Part shown: positions 1-7,567 of the stretch, in pieces
Layout of the letters: each line of letters begins with the position of its first letter
How positions within the stretch are numbered: the stretch's first letter is position 1
Source of the DNA: Prolixibacteraceae bacterium
GTDB lineage: Bacteria > Bacteroidota > Bacteroidia > Bacteroidales > Prolixibacteraceae
Reading direction: 5' to 3'
Length of the DNA stretch: 16,968 nt
NCBI GenBank assembly: GCA_003516705.1
Contig: DPCJ01000015.1
Span: 1-16,968, forward strand
Made by a program: the position numbers and the translations under genes
Notes under the pieces: generated by a model
What the model saw: only the letters and a program-made list of their open reading frames with translations
What the model was told of the DNA's origin: nothing
Database searches by the model: none

Positions 1-21
1 ACTTATGAACTAAAACTGTGA

Positions 22-29
22 CAAAGGTA
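22..29 (-). promoter_or_regulatory. possible -7 box of a leftward promoter
   Basis: Read on the minus strand this is TACCTTTG, an exact match to the Bacteroidota -7 consensus TAnnTTTG. It would fire leftward into a gene beyond the window edge. No TTTG lies at the expected 18-20 base distance upstream; the nearest is only 12 bases away. A small hairpin (GCCT, 4-base loop, AGGC at 31-42) sits just upstream. The rest of 1-120 shows no gene. Confidence 0.35.
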
Positions 30-120
30 AGCCTGACGAGGCAAACAGAGGTTAACTAAATGTTAAAACACGATAGATTAATTCAATGTTACTTAGGGGA
101 AATTGAAAACGTGTGTTCAT

Positions 121-158
121 AAAAAAGCCTTTTACCAGTCGGTAAAAGGCTTTTTTTT
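121..158 (-). terminator. strong hairpin terminator of the floA operon
   Basis: A perfect 16-bp inverted repeat: arm 121-136 (A6 then GCCTTTTACC), 4-base loop AGTC, arm 141-156 ending in a T-run. On the minus strand it lies 22 bases past the floA stop codon and ends in a T-run, so it closes the leftward operon. The A-tract and T-tract are symmetric, so it could also stop transcripts coming from the other side. Confidence 0.9.
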
Positions 159-179
159 AGTCGATTACACCAAAAATTT

Positions 180-1154
180 TTATTGTTCTTTTTTACTGTC
201 TCCGGCAATCGAATCGCGCATGGCAGTGTCGGCCATAATGTTTTTGTATTTCATATAATCCATTACACCAAGATTTCCGGTTTTAAAAGCTTCGGCAATT
301 GCCAGCGGAATTTTAGCTTCAGCTTCAATTACTTTTGCCCTCATTTCCTGTGCTTTCGCTTTCATTTCCTGTTCAAGGGCAACAGCCATTGAGCGGCGCT
401 CTTCGGCTTTGGCCTGGGCGATGTTTTTATCGGCTTCAGCCTGATCCAACTGCAATCCGGCACCAATATTTTTACCGATGTCGATATCTGCAATGTCAAT
501 CGACAGAATTTCGAAAGCTGTTCCGGCATCCAACCCTTTTTCAAGAACAACTCTTGAAATAAAATCGGGATTCTCAAGTACAGTTTTATGTGAGTGAGAA
601 GAACCAATAGATGAAACAATACCTTCACCCACACGGGCAAGCACTGTTTCTTCGCCGGCACCACCTACTAATTGTTTAATACTGGCACGCACAGTAACAC
701 GGGCTTTGGCAATCAGCTGAATACCATCTTTTGAAACAGCAGTTACCGGAGGCGTATTTATAACTTTCGGATTTACCGACATTTGCACAGCCTCGAAAAC
801 ATCGCGGCCGGCAAGATCAATGGCGGTAGCCATATTAAACGATAAATCGATGTTGGCTTTTGATGCTGAAACAAGTGCATGAACCACACTTGCAACATGT
901 CCGCCGGCAAGATAATGGGCTTCAAGAGCATCGCGATTGAGCGGTACACCAGCTTTGGTTCCTTCAATCAGGGCGCGCACAATTACTCCCGGAGGTACTT
1001 TACGGAAACGCATCAGGAACAACTGCAGCAACGAGATTTTTACACCCGAAACCAGCGCTGAAAACCAAAGCCCGATGGGAACAAAATAAAGCATAATAAA
1101 TAGCAGTACCATCACTGCCACTATCAATCCAAATAAACCGAGTGATTCAATCAT
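180..1154 (-). CDS. floA: flotillin-like protein FloA
   Basis: A 324-residue protein of the FloA (YqfA) family, close to the roughly 330 residues of Bacillus FloA. Family members are membrane-anchored scaffold proteins that form ordered membrane microdomains. Visible features: a hydrophobic N-terminal segment at about residues 5-35 that would dip into the membrane; a SPFH/PHB-like core at about 40-230, with the conserved stretches FRKVPPGVIVRALI and GLDAGTAFEILSIDIADIDIG; and an Ala/Glu/Lys-rich coiled-coil region at about 236-285 for oligomerisation. It is the last gene of a four-gene leftward operon. Its ATG follows the nfeD stop after one base (TGA-C-ATG), which implies translational coupling. 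NfeD proteins are the standard partners of flotillins, so the neighbour supports the call. A strong terminator follows. What this scaffold organises in this organism cannot be read from the sequence. Confidence 0.95.
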   Translation of the reverse strand: MIESLGLFGLIVAVMVLLFIMLYFVPIGLWFSALVSGVKISLLQLFLMRFRKVPPGVIVRALIEGTKAGVPLNRDALEAHYLAGGHVASVVHALVSASKANIDLSFNMATAIDLAGRDVFEAVQMSVNPKVINTPPVTAVSKDGIQLIAKARVTVRASIKQLVGGAGEETVLARVGEGIVSSIGSSHSHKTVLENPDFISRVVLEKGLDAGTAFEILSIDIADIDIGKNIGAGLQLDQAEADKNIAQAKAEERRSMAVALEQEMKAKAQEMRAKVIEAEAKIPLAIAEAFKTGNLGVMDYMKYKNIMADTAMRDSIAGDSKKEQ

Positions 1155-1155
1155 G

Positions 1156-1629
1156 TCATTCTTTATTAAAAGGTTCTACAATAATTTTATTGAGATGAAT
1201 TTTAATTACCTGTATTTCTGTGTGTTCATCAATATAAGTGCCTGCTGACTGGGCTTCCACAACTTCGCCATTGATTTTTATTTTACCCATTGGAGCTAAT
1301 CTGCCAATTGTAATACCGATGTCACCCGCCTGTATTTTTCCATGTTCCATATTCTCAATCTTTCCATCGATTTTTGAATCCAGAATCATTTTCTTTCCTG
1401 ACCTTGATTTAAAAAAATAGTACACCATCAGCGGCGACAAAATCAAAACAATGGCGAGTGTAATAAACCCGGCAACTTTTCCCATTTCTGCAAAAGCAAT
1501 ATAAACGCTCGCTGCCAACAACAAAAACCCACCCACACCAGCGATTGTAACACCGGGGATAACTGCAAATTCGAGTAACAACAGCACAAGCCCGAGAATA
1601 ATCAGAAGTATGATTGCAAGTAAACTCAT
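1156..1629 (-). CDS. short NfeD family membrane protein
   Basis: A 157-residue protein of the short NfeD type, lacking the N-terminal ClpP-like serine protease domain of long NfeD proteins. Three hydrophobic segments are visible at about residues 3-22, 26-47 and 52-72. They are followed by a linker and a soluble OB-fold domain at about 97-152, with the typical run GDIGITIGRLAPMGKIKING and a closing KIIVEP. NfeD proteins pair genetically with SPFH/flotillin proteins and are thought to bind them through the OB fold. Here floA follows after a single base. The start codon comes one base after the clpS stop codon (TGA-C-ATG), the same junction sequence as at floA. No catalytic residues are expected or seen. 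Confidence 0.9.
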   Translation of the reverse strand: MSLLAIILLIILGLVLLLLEFAVIPGVTIAGVGGFLLLAASVYIAFAEMGKVAGFITLAIVLILSPLMVYYFFKSRSGKKMILDSKIDGKIENMEHGKIQAGDIGITIGRLAPMGKIKINGEVVEAQSAGTYIDEHTEIQVIKIHLNKIIVEPFNKE

Positions 1630-1630
1630 G

Positions 1631-1909
1631 TCAGTCGATTGTAGCGTTTAGTTCTCTTTGCGACAGGGCGTCTTTTAGTGGTTTCAGGGTTTGATAACCA
1701 CCTTTTTTTATGTCGCATTTTCCTTTGTAATGCGTAATCAGTGTGCATTGTGAAGCCTGTTCAAAGCTGTGATCACACACTTCAATCAGTACTTTGGTCA
1801 CGTAATCAAACGAATGAACATCGTCATTATGAAGCATAAGAAAGTTATCGTTCGATACTTCCTGATGTTCCTTATTTCCCGGTTTTCTTCTTGTTTCTTT
1901 CGAGGTCAT
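1631..1909 (-). CDS. clpS: ClpS, N-degron adaptor of the Clp protease
   Basis: A 92-residue ClpS homologue. ClpS binds proteins with bulky hydrophobic N-terminal residues and hands them to ClpA/ClpC-ClpP for degradation in the cytoplasm. The core matches the family: LHNDD at 26-30 (the Asn-Asp pair that holds the substrate's alpha-amino group in E. coli ClpS) and THYKGKC at 59-65, whose His60 matches the third pocket residue. The flexible first 20 residues fit the N-terminal extension that engages the unfoldase. The ATG overlaps the stop of the upstream SPOR-like gene by four bases (ATGA), and nfeD starts one base after its stop. ClpS next to clpA is common in proteobacteria; here there is no Clp gene nearby and the neighbours are membrane-microdomain genes. 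Confidence 0.93.
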   Translation of the reverse strand: MTSKETRRKPGNKEHQEVSNDNFLMLHNDDVHSFDYVTKVLIEVCDHSFEQASQCTLITHYKGKCDIKKGGYQTLKPLKDALSQRELNATID

Positions 1910-3387
1910 TTTTGTTTTTCTGTTTCTTTAGCCTGTTCCAAAGTTATTCTTTTTCCGTTCTGGTACGCTGCAATTATGGCATCTTTTACACCTTCCTGTT
2001 TTACCTGGTTCAGCATCAATACGGCGTCATCGTAGTTATTCAGATTTCCTGTGGTATAAACTACAACTCCTTTGTCGTCAATATAATTCTCAACTTTTCT
2101 GAGCATCGATATTTTTTTGAATACCGGCTTCATCGGGTTCGGAATTCCTTTGCTGTATGCTCCTATCTGGATTTTGTAATTTATTCCTGCGCTTTTAACT
2201 TCTTTGACAGGTTTCTCAATTGGTGCATCTTCCACCAACAGCGGTGAAAGTAAAATACCTGTAACAGGAGTCTCTTTCCCCGCAGTATTCTCTTTTGTTA
2301 TTTCTTTTGCAAGTGCATCAAGTTCACTTAAAAATTTCTCTTTTTCTTCAACCGGGGCATTTTGCCAGTAACTGTTTTCAGTGGTTTTAGCCTGCACTAA
2401 AAGCTGTTTTACCAATGTTTTTAACTGGTACGTATCATTTTCGAGCCCAACAATAAGTTGTCCCAAGGAATCTTTTTCAGCTTTCGATTTTGATTTTGCA
2501 TAGTGTTCGCGCAATATTTCGGTTCGAATCATAATTTTTTCCATCTCAGCCTGCTTCTCATTTCCCTCTTTAAAATAGTTTGCCCCTTCGCTGGTTTTGA
2601 AATGCGATTCGTACAGGTATGTAATTTCACTGTTGATATTGAAATTAATCACCGGCCCGGTTGGTTTTTGAATTGCAGGCACAGGTTGCTTTTCGGCTGT
2701 TTCAGCAACCGGTTCAATGTTTTCTGTAACTATTGAATCAGATGCATCCGTTTGCCCGGACAATTCTGTTGGCAAAGCAACTTCAGTGTTTTCAGAAGTT
2801 GTATCGTTTGTTGTTTTAGCCAAAACCGAAGTTTCAGATATTGTTTCAGCAGTTAATTCTTCCGTCGTATTTTCAATTGCAACATTTACCGCAGCAGAAT
2901 CAACTATGGTTACTGCTACAGATTCGGTTACAAACGGATTTCTCCGTTGTTCGCAAAGTTCAATCTTAACGGAAAGTTCAACCCTGATTTGTTCTTCGAC
3001 AGAAGCTACCTTTCTGAAATTTTTGTAATGAATGAGTGCCTTATTAAAAAGGTTTTTTGCATGGTATTGTACCCCAAAATAATAATCAATGTCGATGGGA
3101 TAAACTTCCTTGCTTGCCTTTTCAAGATAACCTAAATCAGCATCGGAATAAAAACCATTTTCAGTACGACAGGCTCCATAGAAATAATTAATCATAAAAT
3201 CTTCAGGTCGCTCGTCAATCAGCTTTTTAAAGGCTGTTTCGGCTTCGGTAAATTTTCTTTTATCGAAAAGCTGAATTGCTTTTGTAAGCGGATTTTCCTG
3301 GTCGTTTGTTGCCAAAACCCGGTCTTGAAAAAACAAAAGATTCAATAAAATTGTTACGACTGTTATTTTAGAAATATACTGCATCAT
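1906..3387 (-). CDS. secreted TPR and SPOR-like domain protein
   Basis: A 493-residue protein of no named family. It begins with a likely signal peptide (residues 1 to about 26, hydrophobic core VVTILLNLLFF, Ala at the probable cleavage site). TPR-like helices follow at about 30-130 (for example AIQLFDKRKFTEAETAFKKL and KALIHYKNF). Then comes a Thr/Glu/Ala/Ser-rich low-complexity stretch at about 150-240, a charged helical region at about 270-375, and a C-terminal SPOR-like domain from about 400 (INYKIQIGAYSKG, VVYTTGNLNNYDDAVLMLNQVK). SPOR domains bind peptidoglycan stripped of stem peptides, so a periplasmic cell-wall role is inferred. I chose the ATG at 3387; a TTG nine bases upstream extends the frame but is a weaker start, and another ATG follows at 3384. 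First gene of the operon with clpS (4-base overlap), nfeD and floA. Confidence 0.8.
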   Translation of the reverse strand: MMQYISKITVVTILLNLLFFQDRVLATNDQENPLTKAIQLFDKRKFTEAETAFKKLIDERPEDFMINYFYGACRTENGFYSDADLGYLEKASKEVYPIDIDYYFGVQYHAKNLFNKALIHYKNFRKVASVEEQIRVELSVKIELCEQRRNPFVTESVAVTIVDSAAVNVAIENTTEELTAETISETSVLAKTTNDTTSENTEVALPTELSGQTDASDSIVTENIEPVAETAEKQPVPAIQKPTGPVINFNINSEITYLYESHFKTSEGANYFKEGNEKQAEMEKIMIRTEILREHYAKSKSKAEKDSLGQLIVGLENDTYQLKTLVKQLLVQAKTTENSYWQNAPVEEKEKFLSELDALAKEITKENTAGKETPVTGILLSPLLVEDAPIEKPVKEVKSAGINYKIQIGAYSKGIPNPMKPVFKKISMLRKVENYIDDKGVVVYTTGNLNNYDDAVLMLNQVKQEGVKDAIIAAYQNGKRITLEQAKETEKQK

Positions 3388-3446
3388 ACAGGGCAATCAA
3401 AAGCTTGTTGTGGGTAAAAATACAAAAAAATGACGCCATTGAGCAT

Positions 3447-3458
3447 TGCTGCGCAGCA
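3447..3458. repeat. 12-bp perfect palindrome in a divergent control region
   Basis: TGCTGCGCAGCA reads the same on both strands and is centred between 3452 and 3453. It lies between the leftward SPOR-like gene (starts 3387) and the rightward bcp gene (starts 3540), 54 bases upstream of the bcp -7 box. A direct repeat AGCATT (3442-3447 and 3455-3460) overlaps it. It could be a dimeric regulator's site, but nothing identifies the regulator. Confidence 0.4.
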
Positions 3459-3511
3459 TTTCGAAATATTAATTCTGAAAACGAATCAGAAAAAGAATGA
3501 CATTAATAAAT

Positions 3512-3519
3512 TATATTTG
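3512..3519 (+). promoter_or_regulatory. -7 box of the bcp promoter
   Basis: TATATTTG, an exact match to the Bacteroidota -7 consensus TAnnTTTG, lying 20 bases upstream of the bcp ATG. Transcription would start near 3525, giving a leader of about 15 bases. No good TTTG -33 box is seen 18-20 bases upstream. Confidence 0.65.
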
Positions 3520-3539
3520 TACACCTTAAAAAATAAAAA

Positions 3540-4007
3540 ATGAGTTTGAAACTGGCAGTTGGAGATAAGGCACCGGCGTTTGAAGGAGTTAATCAGCACG
3601 GGAAGAAAATTACTTTGAATGATTTCAAAGGGAAAAAGCTGATTCTTTACTTTTATCCGAAAGACAACACTCCCGGTTGCACTGCTGAAGCCTGTGATTT
3701 GAATGATAATTATGAAATGTGGATTTCAAAAGGATATCATGTAGTTGGAGTTAGTCCCGACAATGAAAAATCGCACCAGAAATTTATTGAAAAATTTAAC
3801 CTGAAATTTGACCTAATTGCCGATACAAAAACCGAAATACTTGTGGCTTTTGGCGTGTGGGGCGAAAAAAGTATGTATGGCAAAAAATACATGGGTGTAT
3901 TGCGTACTACCTTTGTAATCAGCGAAGATGGAATTATTGAAGCCATTTTTGATAAAGTTGACACTAAAAAACACAGTACACAAATCATATCAAGTTTAAA
4001 TATCTAA
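3540..4007 (+). CDS. bcp: thiol peroxidase BCP (AhpC/TSA peroxiredoxin)
   Basis: A 155-residue peroxiredoxin of the BCP/PrxQ group, full length for the family. It reduces hydrogen peroxide and organic peroxides in the cytoplasm, recycled by thioredoxin. The active site is PKDNTPGCTAEAC: Cys47 is the peroxidatic cysteine, with the conserved Thr44 and Pro45 just before it, and Cys52 sits in the E. coli-type resolving position (C-x4-C). The later stretch LIADTKTEILVAFGVWGEKSMYGKKYMGVLRTTFVI is the usual BCP C-terminal half, including the conserved Arg before TTFVI. The ATG sits 20 bases after an exact -7 box. recA begins 13 bases after the stop, so the two are probably co-transcribed. Confidence 0.95.
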   Translation: MSLKLAVGDKAPAFEGVNQHGKKITLNDFKGKKLILYFYPKDNTPGCTAEACDLNDNYEMWISKGYHVVGVSPDNEKSHQKFIEKFNLKFDLIADTKTEILVAFGVWGEKSMYGKKYMGVLRTTFVISEDGIIEAIFDKVDTKKHSTQIISSLNI

Positions 4008-4020
4008 CCTGAACAAAATC

Positions 4021-5046
4021 ATGACAAAAGAAGAAAAGCAGGCCATTAACAAGGAAAAGCTGAAAGCGCTTCAGCTTACGATGGATAAAATCGAAAAAAG
4101 TTTCGGTAAAGGTTCAATTATGCGTTTGGGCGACCGCCCTGTTGATGAAGTGGCAGCCATTTCATCGGGCTCAATTGCACTCGATGTGGCGCTTGGTGTT
4201 GGCGGATATCCCAAAGGAAGGGTTATCGAAATTTACGGCCCTGAATCTTCTGGGAAAACAACACTGGCCATTCATGCCATTGCCGAAGCCCAAAAGGCCG
4301 GTGGAATTGCCGCCATTGTTGATGCCGAACACGCTTTCGACCCGTATTATGCAAAAAACCTTGGTGTAAACATCGACGAGCTGCTGATTTCGCAACCCGA
4401 CAATGGAGAACAGGCGCTCGAAATTGTGGACAACCTTGTCCGCTCAGGTGCTATCGACATTGTGGTAATCGACTCGGTTGCAGCGCTTACACCAAAAGCT
4501 GAACTTGAGGGTGAAATGGGCGACTCGAAAATGGGTTTGCAGGCACGATTGATGTCACAGGCTTTGCGCAAACTCACTGCAAACATCAGCAAAACAAAAA
4601 CCTGTTGCATCTTTATCAACCAGTTGCGCGAAAAAATTGGCGTGATGTTCGGAAATCCCGAAACCACAACGGGTGGTAACGCACTTAAATTTTATGCTTC
4701 GGTTCGTTTGGATATCAGAAGAATCGGGCAGGTGAAAGATGGCGAGGAAGTACAGGGAAACAATGTGCGTGTAAAAGTGGTGAAAAACAAAGTAGCGCCA
4801 CCTTTCCGCAAAGCCGAATTTGATATTATGTACGGTGAAGGAATTTCGAAATCGGGTGAGATTATCGATTTGGGCGTTCAATACAACATCATCAAAAAAA
4901 GCGGTTCGTGGTTTAGTTATGGCGAAACAAAACTCGGACAGGGCCGCGATAGTGTTCGCGGATTAATAGCCGATAATCCTGAACTTTCGCAGGAACTCGA
5001 AACAAAGATTGTGGATGCAATCACCGGCAAAACGACAACGGTATAA
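4021..5046 (+). CDS. recA: recombinase RecA
   Basis: A full-length RecA of 341 residues. RecA forms ATP-dependent filaments on single-stranded DNA, drives strand exchange in recombination repair and triggers LexA-type cleavage. Visible: the N-terminal oligomerisation helix (about 1-35), Walker A GPESSGKT at 73-80, catalytic Glu103 in DAEHAFD, Walker B VVIDSVAAL at 148-156, the L1 region at about 164-172, and the L2 DNA-binding region with GNPETTTGGNALKFYASVR at 211-229. The C-terminus ends in GKTTTV and lacks the strongly acidic tail of E. coli RecA. It follows bcp closely. I see no recognisable SOS operator before it. A hairpin plus T-run lies 24 bases after the stop. Confidence 0.98.
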   Translation: MTKEEKQAINKEKLKALQLTMDKIEKSFGKGSIMRLGDRPVDEVAAISSGSIALDVALGVGGYPKGRVIEIYGPESSGKTTLAIHAIAEAQKAGGIAAIVDAEHAFDPYYAKNLGVNIDELLISQPDNGEQALEIVDNLVRSGAIDIVVIDSVAALTPKAELEGEMGDSKMGLQARLMSQALRKLTANISKTKTCCIFINQLREKIGVMFGNPETTTGGNALKFYASVRLDIRRIGQVKDGEEVQGNNVRVKVVKNKVAPPFRKAEFDIMYGEGISKSGEIIDLGVQYNIIKKSGSWFSYGETKLGQGRDSVRGLIADNPELSQELETKIVDAITGKTTTV

Positions 5047-5070
5047 TTATATCATTATCAGAATAGTGTT

Positions 5071-5113
5071 ACTGGGTGAACCGATTTTCTGTCGATTCAT
5101 CCAGTTTTTTTTT
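5071..5113 (+). terminator. hairpin and T-run between recA and thrA
   Basis: Arm 5071-5080 (ACTGGGTGAA) pairs with 5096-5105 (TTCATCCAGT): ten pairs with one G-U. An inner CGA/TCG extension closes a 7-base loop, and a run of nine T follows. This looks like the intrinsic terminator of bcp-recA. It ends only 19 bases before the thrA ATG, leaving too little room for a promoter after it, so it may act instead, or also, as an attenuator in the thrA leader. Confidence 0.8.
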
Positions 5114-5132
5114 AACCTGAAAATCAGACTTG

Positions 5133-7553
5133 ATGAAAGTTTTAAAATTTGGAGGAACGTCGGTTGGCAACGCCGAAAATATCAGAAAAGTTAAAGCCAT
5201 AGTTGAAACTCAAAACGACGATGTTATTGTTGTGGTTTCGGCGCTTGGCGGCATCACCGACAAAATTTTAAATGCAGCGCGAACCGCAGCCTCGGGTTCC
5301 GGAAATTATCACGAAATACTTGCTGATATTAATAAAAGGCACGAAGTAACAATTCACCAGTTATTTAACAGCTCAGGGTCAATTAAATATATTGTTGATG
5401 AATTGCTGTTCGAACTTGAGCAAATCCTTACAGGAATCACGCTTGTGGGTGAACTCACATCTAAAACTCTTGATAGAATTGCAGGAATTGGTGAAAGAAT
5501 TTCATCGCATATTGTTGCTGAATTTCTGGGCGCGCGCCGGTTCGACTCATCCGATTTAATCCGAACCGACAGTAATTTTGGTAAAGCTGTGGTTGATTTC
5601 AGCGTAACAAACAAAAATCTCAGAAATGCATTCGAAGGTTTCAGTGGTGTTGCAGTGATGCCGGGGTTTATTTCGAAAAATGCCAAAGGCGAATTTACAA
5701 CACTGGGCAGGGGAGGTTCTGATTATACAGCGGCAATTGTGGCTGCAGCGCTCGATGCTAATATTCTTGAAATCTGGACCGATGTAAATGGTTTTATGAC
5801 CGCCGATCCGCGCGTAATCAGCAAAGCCTACACAATACCGGAACTTACTTATTCTGAAGCGATGGAGCTTTCGCACTTTGGGGCAAAAGTGATTTACCCA
5901 CCAACTATTTTGCCGGTTTACCAGAAAAAAATTCCGGTGCTGATAAAAAATACTTTCGAGCCTGAAGATTCGGGAACCCGCATTTCGCACAAAGTTGAAA
6001 AAGGTGCAGAACGGATAATCAAGGGAATTTCTTCAATATCAGGAATTACACTGGTTACACTTCAGGGCATTGGAATGGTTGGTGTTACAGGCATTTCGAT
6101 GCGGTTGTTTACCGCACTGGCAAAAGTAAATGTAAACGTCATTCTTATCTCGCAGGCATCGTCGGAAAACTCAATCAGTATTGCCATCGAGCAAAATACG
6201 GTAGAGCTTGCTCGCAATGCAATCGAAGCTGAATTTGAACGCGAAATTGCCAACGGACAAATCAGTAAAATTGCTATTGAATCGGACCTTTCGATTGTGG
6301 CGATTGTTGGCGAAAACATGAAACATGCCACCGGTATTGCAGGAAAGCTTTTCTCGACGATGGGAAAAAGTGGCATAAATATTATCGCCATCGCTCAAGG
6401 CGCTTCGGAACTAAATATTTCGTGGGTGGTGCGAAACGAGGTTTTGCGTAAAACGCTCAACGTGGTACACGAGTCGTTTTTTCTCTCCGAAAATGTGGAG
6501 CTTAATGTTTTTCTGATGGGAATCGGGACTGTTGGTGGTAATCTTTTGCAGCAATTGCTGAAACAGCAGGATAAATTATTGCGCGAAAAACACCTCAATA
6601 TTAAGCTTGCTGGTGTGGCCAATTCGCGAAAAATGCTTTTTAACCGCGACGGAATTGATATTTCAGCTTATCGTGAATCGCTCGATAACAGTGGCGAAGC
6701 ATCGTCACTTCAGGGTTTTGTCGATGGAATCAGAAACATGAATATTTACAATTCTGTGTTTGTAGATTGTACTGCTTCCGATGCTGTTGCACTATTGTAC
6801 AAAGACATACTCCGTTCCAACATTTCAGTAGTAACTGCAAACAAGGCTGCGGCTTCGTCGGAATATGAAAACTATGCCGAAATTAAAAGCATTGCAAAGC
6901 AAAAAGGAGTTAAATTTTTGTTCGAAACCAATGTGGGAGCGGGCCTGCCAATTATTAACACACTCAACGATTTGGTAAATTCAGGCGACAAAATTCTTAA
7001 AATTGAAGCAGTGCTTTCGGGTACGCTGAATTATATTTTCAATACCATTTCGTCCGAAATACCTTTGAGCAAAACCATAAAAATGGCCAAGGACGAGGGT
7101 TATTCGGAACCCGACCCACGCATTGATTTGAGCGGTGTTGATGTTGCACGCAAAGTTTTGATTCTGGCCCGCGAATCGGGTTATAAAATCGAAATGAACG
7201 AAATCAGAATCAACAGGTTTATTCCCAACGAACTTTTCGACGGCACAATGGATGATTTCTGGACAAACATCGCAACCCTTGATGCTGATTTCGAGATAAA
7301 ACGGAAAAAACTTGAATCGGAAAATAAAAAATGGCGGTTTGTGGCACGTTTCGAAAACGGGATTGCCGAAGCCGGTTTACAGGAAGTGGATTCACGTCAC
7401 CCGTTTTACGACCTCGAAGGAAGCAATAACCTTGTAATGTACACCACCGAAAGATACCAGCAGTTTCCGATGCTCATCAAAGGCTATGGCGCGGGTGCTT
7501 CCGTTACGGCAGCGGGTGTTTTTGCCGATTTAATCAAAGTATCGAACATTTAA
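5133..7553 (+). CDS. thrA: bifunctional aspartokinase / homoserine dehydrogenase
   Basis: An 806-residue fusion enzyme, close to the 820 residues of E. coli ThrA. It catalyses the first step (aspartate to aspartyl phosphate) and third step (aspartate semialdehyde to homoserine) toward threonine. Domains: aspartokinase at about 1-290, opening with KFGGTSVGN; two ACT-type regulatory domains at about 304-385 and 386-455, which in the family sense threonine; and homoserine dehydrogenase from about 460, with the nucleotide-binding GIGTVG at 463-468 and the catalytic stretch EPDPRIDLSGVDVARK at 659-674. Asp670 and Lys674 match the catalytic Asp-Lys pair of yeast homoserine dehydrogenase. I start at the ATG at 5133; a TTG directly before it also extends the frame but is unlikely. 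The homoserine kinase candidate follows after 14 bases. Feedback inhibition by threonine is inferred from the ACT domains. Confidence 0.96.
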   Translation: MKVLKFGGTSVGNAENIRKVKAIVETQNDDVIVVVSALGGITDKILNAARTAASGSGNYHEILADINKRHEVTIHQLFNSSGSIKYIVDELLFELEQILTGITLVGELTSKTLDRIAGIGERISSHIVAEFLGARRFDSSDLIRTDSNFGKAVVDFSVTNKNLRNAFEGFSGVAVMPGFISKNAKGEFTTLGRGGSDYTAAIVAAALDANILEIWTDVNGFMTADPRVISKAYTIPELTYSEAMELSHFGAKVIYPPTILPVYQKKIPVLIKNTFEPEDSGTRISHKVEKGAERIIKGISSISGITLVTLQGIGMVGVTGISMRLFTALAKVNVNVILISQASSENSISIAIEQNTVELARNAIEAEFEREIANGQISKIAIESDLSIVAIVGENMKHATGIAGKLFSTMGKSGINIIAIAQGASELNISWVVRNEVLRKTLNVVHESFFLSENVELNVFLMGIGTVGGNLLQQLLKQQDKLLREKHLNIKLAGVANSRKMLFNRDGIDISAYRESLDNSGEASSLQGFVDGIRNMNIYNSVFVDCTASDAVALLYKDILRSNISVVTANKAAASSEYENYAEIKSIAKQKGVKFLFETNVGAGLPIINTLNDLVNSGDKILKIEAVLSGTLNYIFNTISSEIPLSKTIKMAKDEGYSEPDPRIDLSGVDVARKVLILARESGYKIEMNEIRINRFIPNELFDGTMDDFWTNIATLDADFEIKRKKLESENKKWRFVARFENGIAEAGLQEVDSRHPFYDLEGSNNLVMYTTERYQQFPMLIKGYGAGASVTAAGVFADLIKVSNI

Positions 7554-7567
7554 TATCAATTTGAATT

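Noticed and set aside
1891..2247. Rightward Phe/Cys-rich open frame antisense to the SPOR-like gene
   Set aside because: Composition (runs of Phe, Cys, Ser, Tyr) is what the reverse complement of Lys/Glu-rich coding sequence gives; the minus-strand gene has a signal peptide and domains.
5130..5132. TTG as the thrA start codon
   Set aside because: An ATG follows immediately and begins the canonical MKVLKFGGTS; TTG adds nothing.
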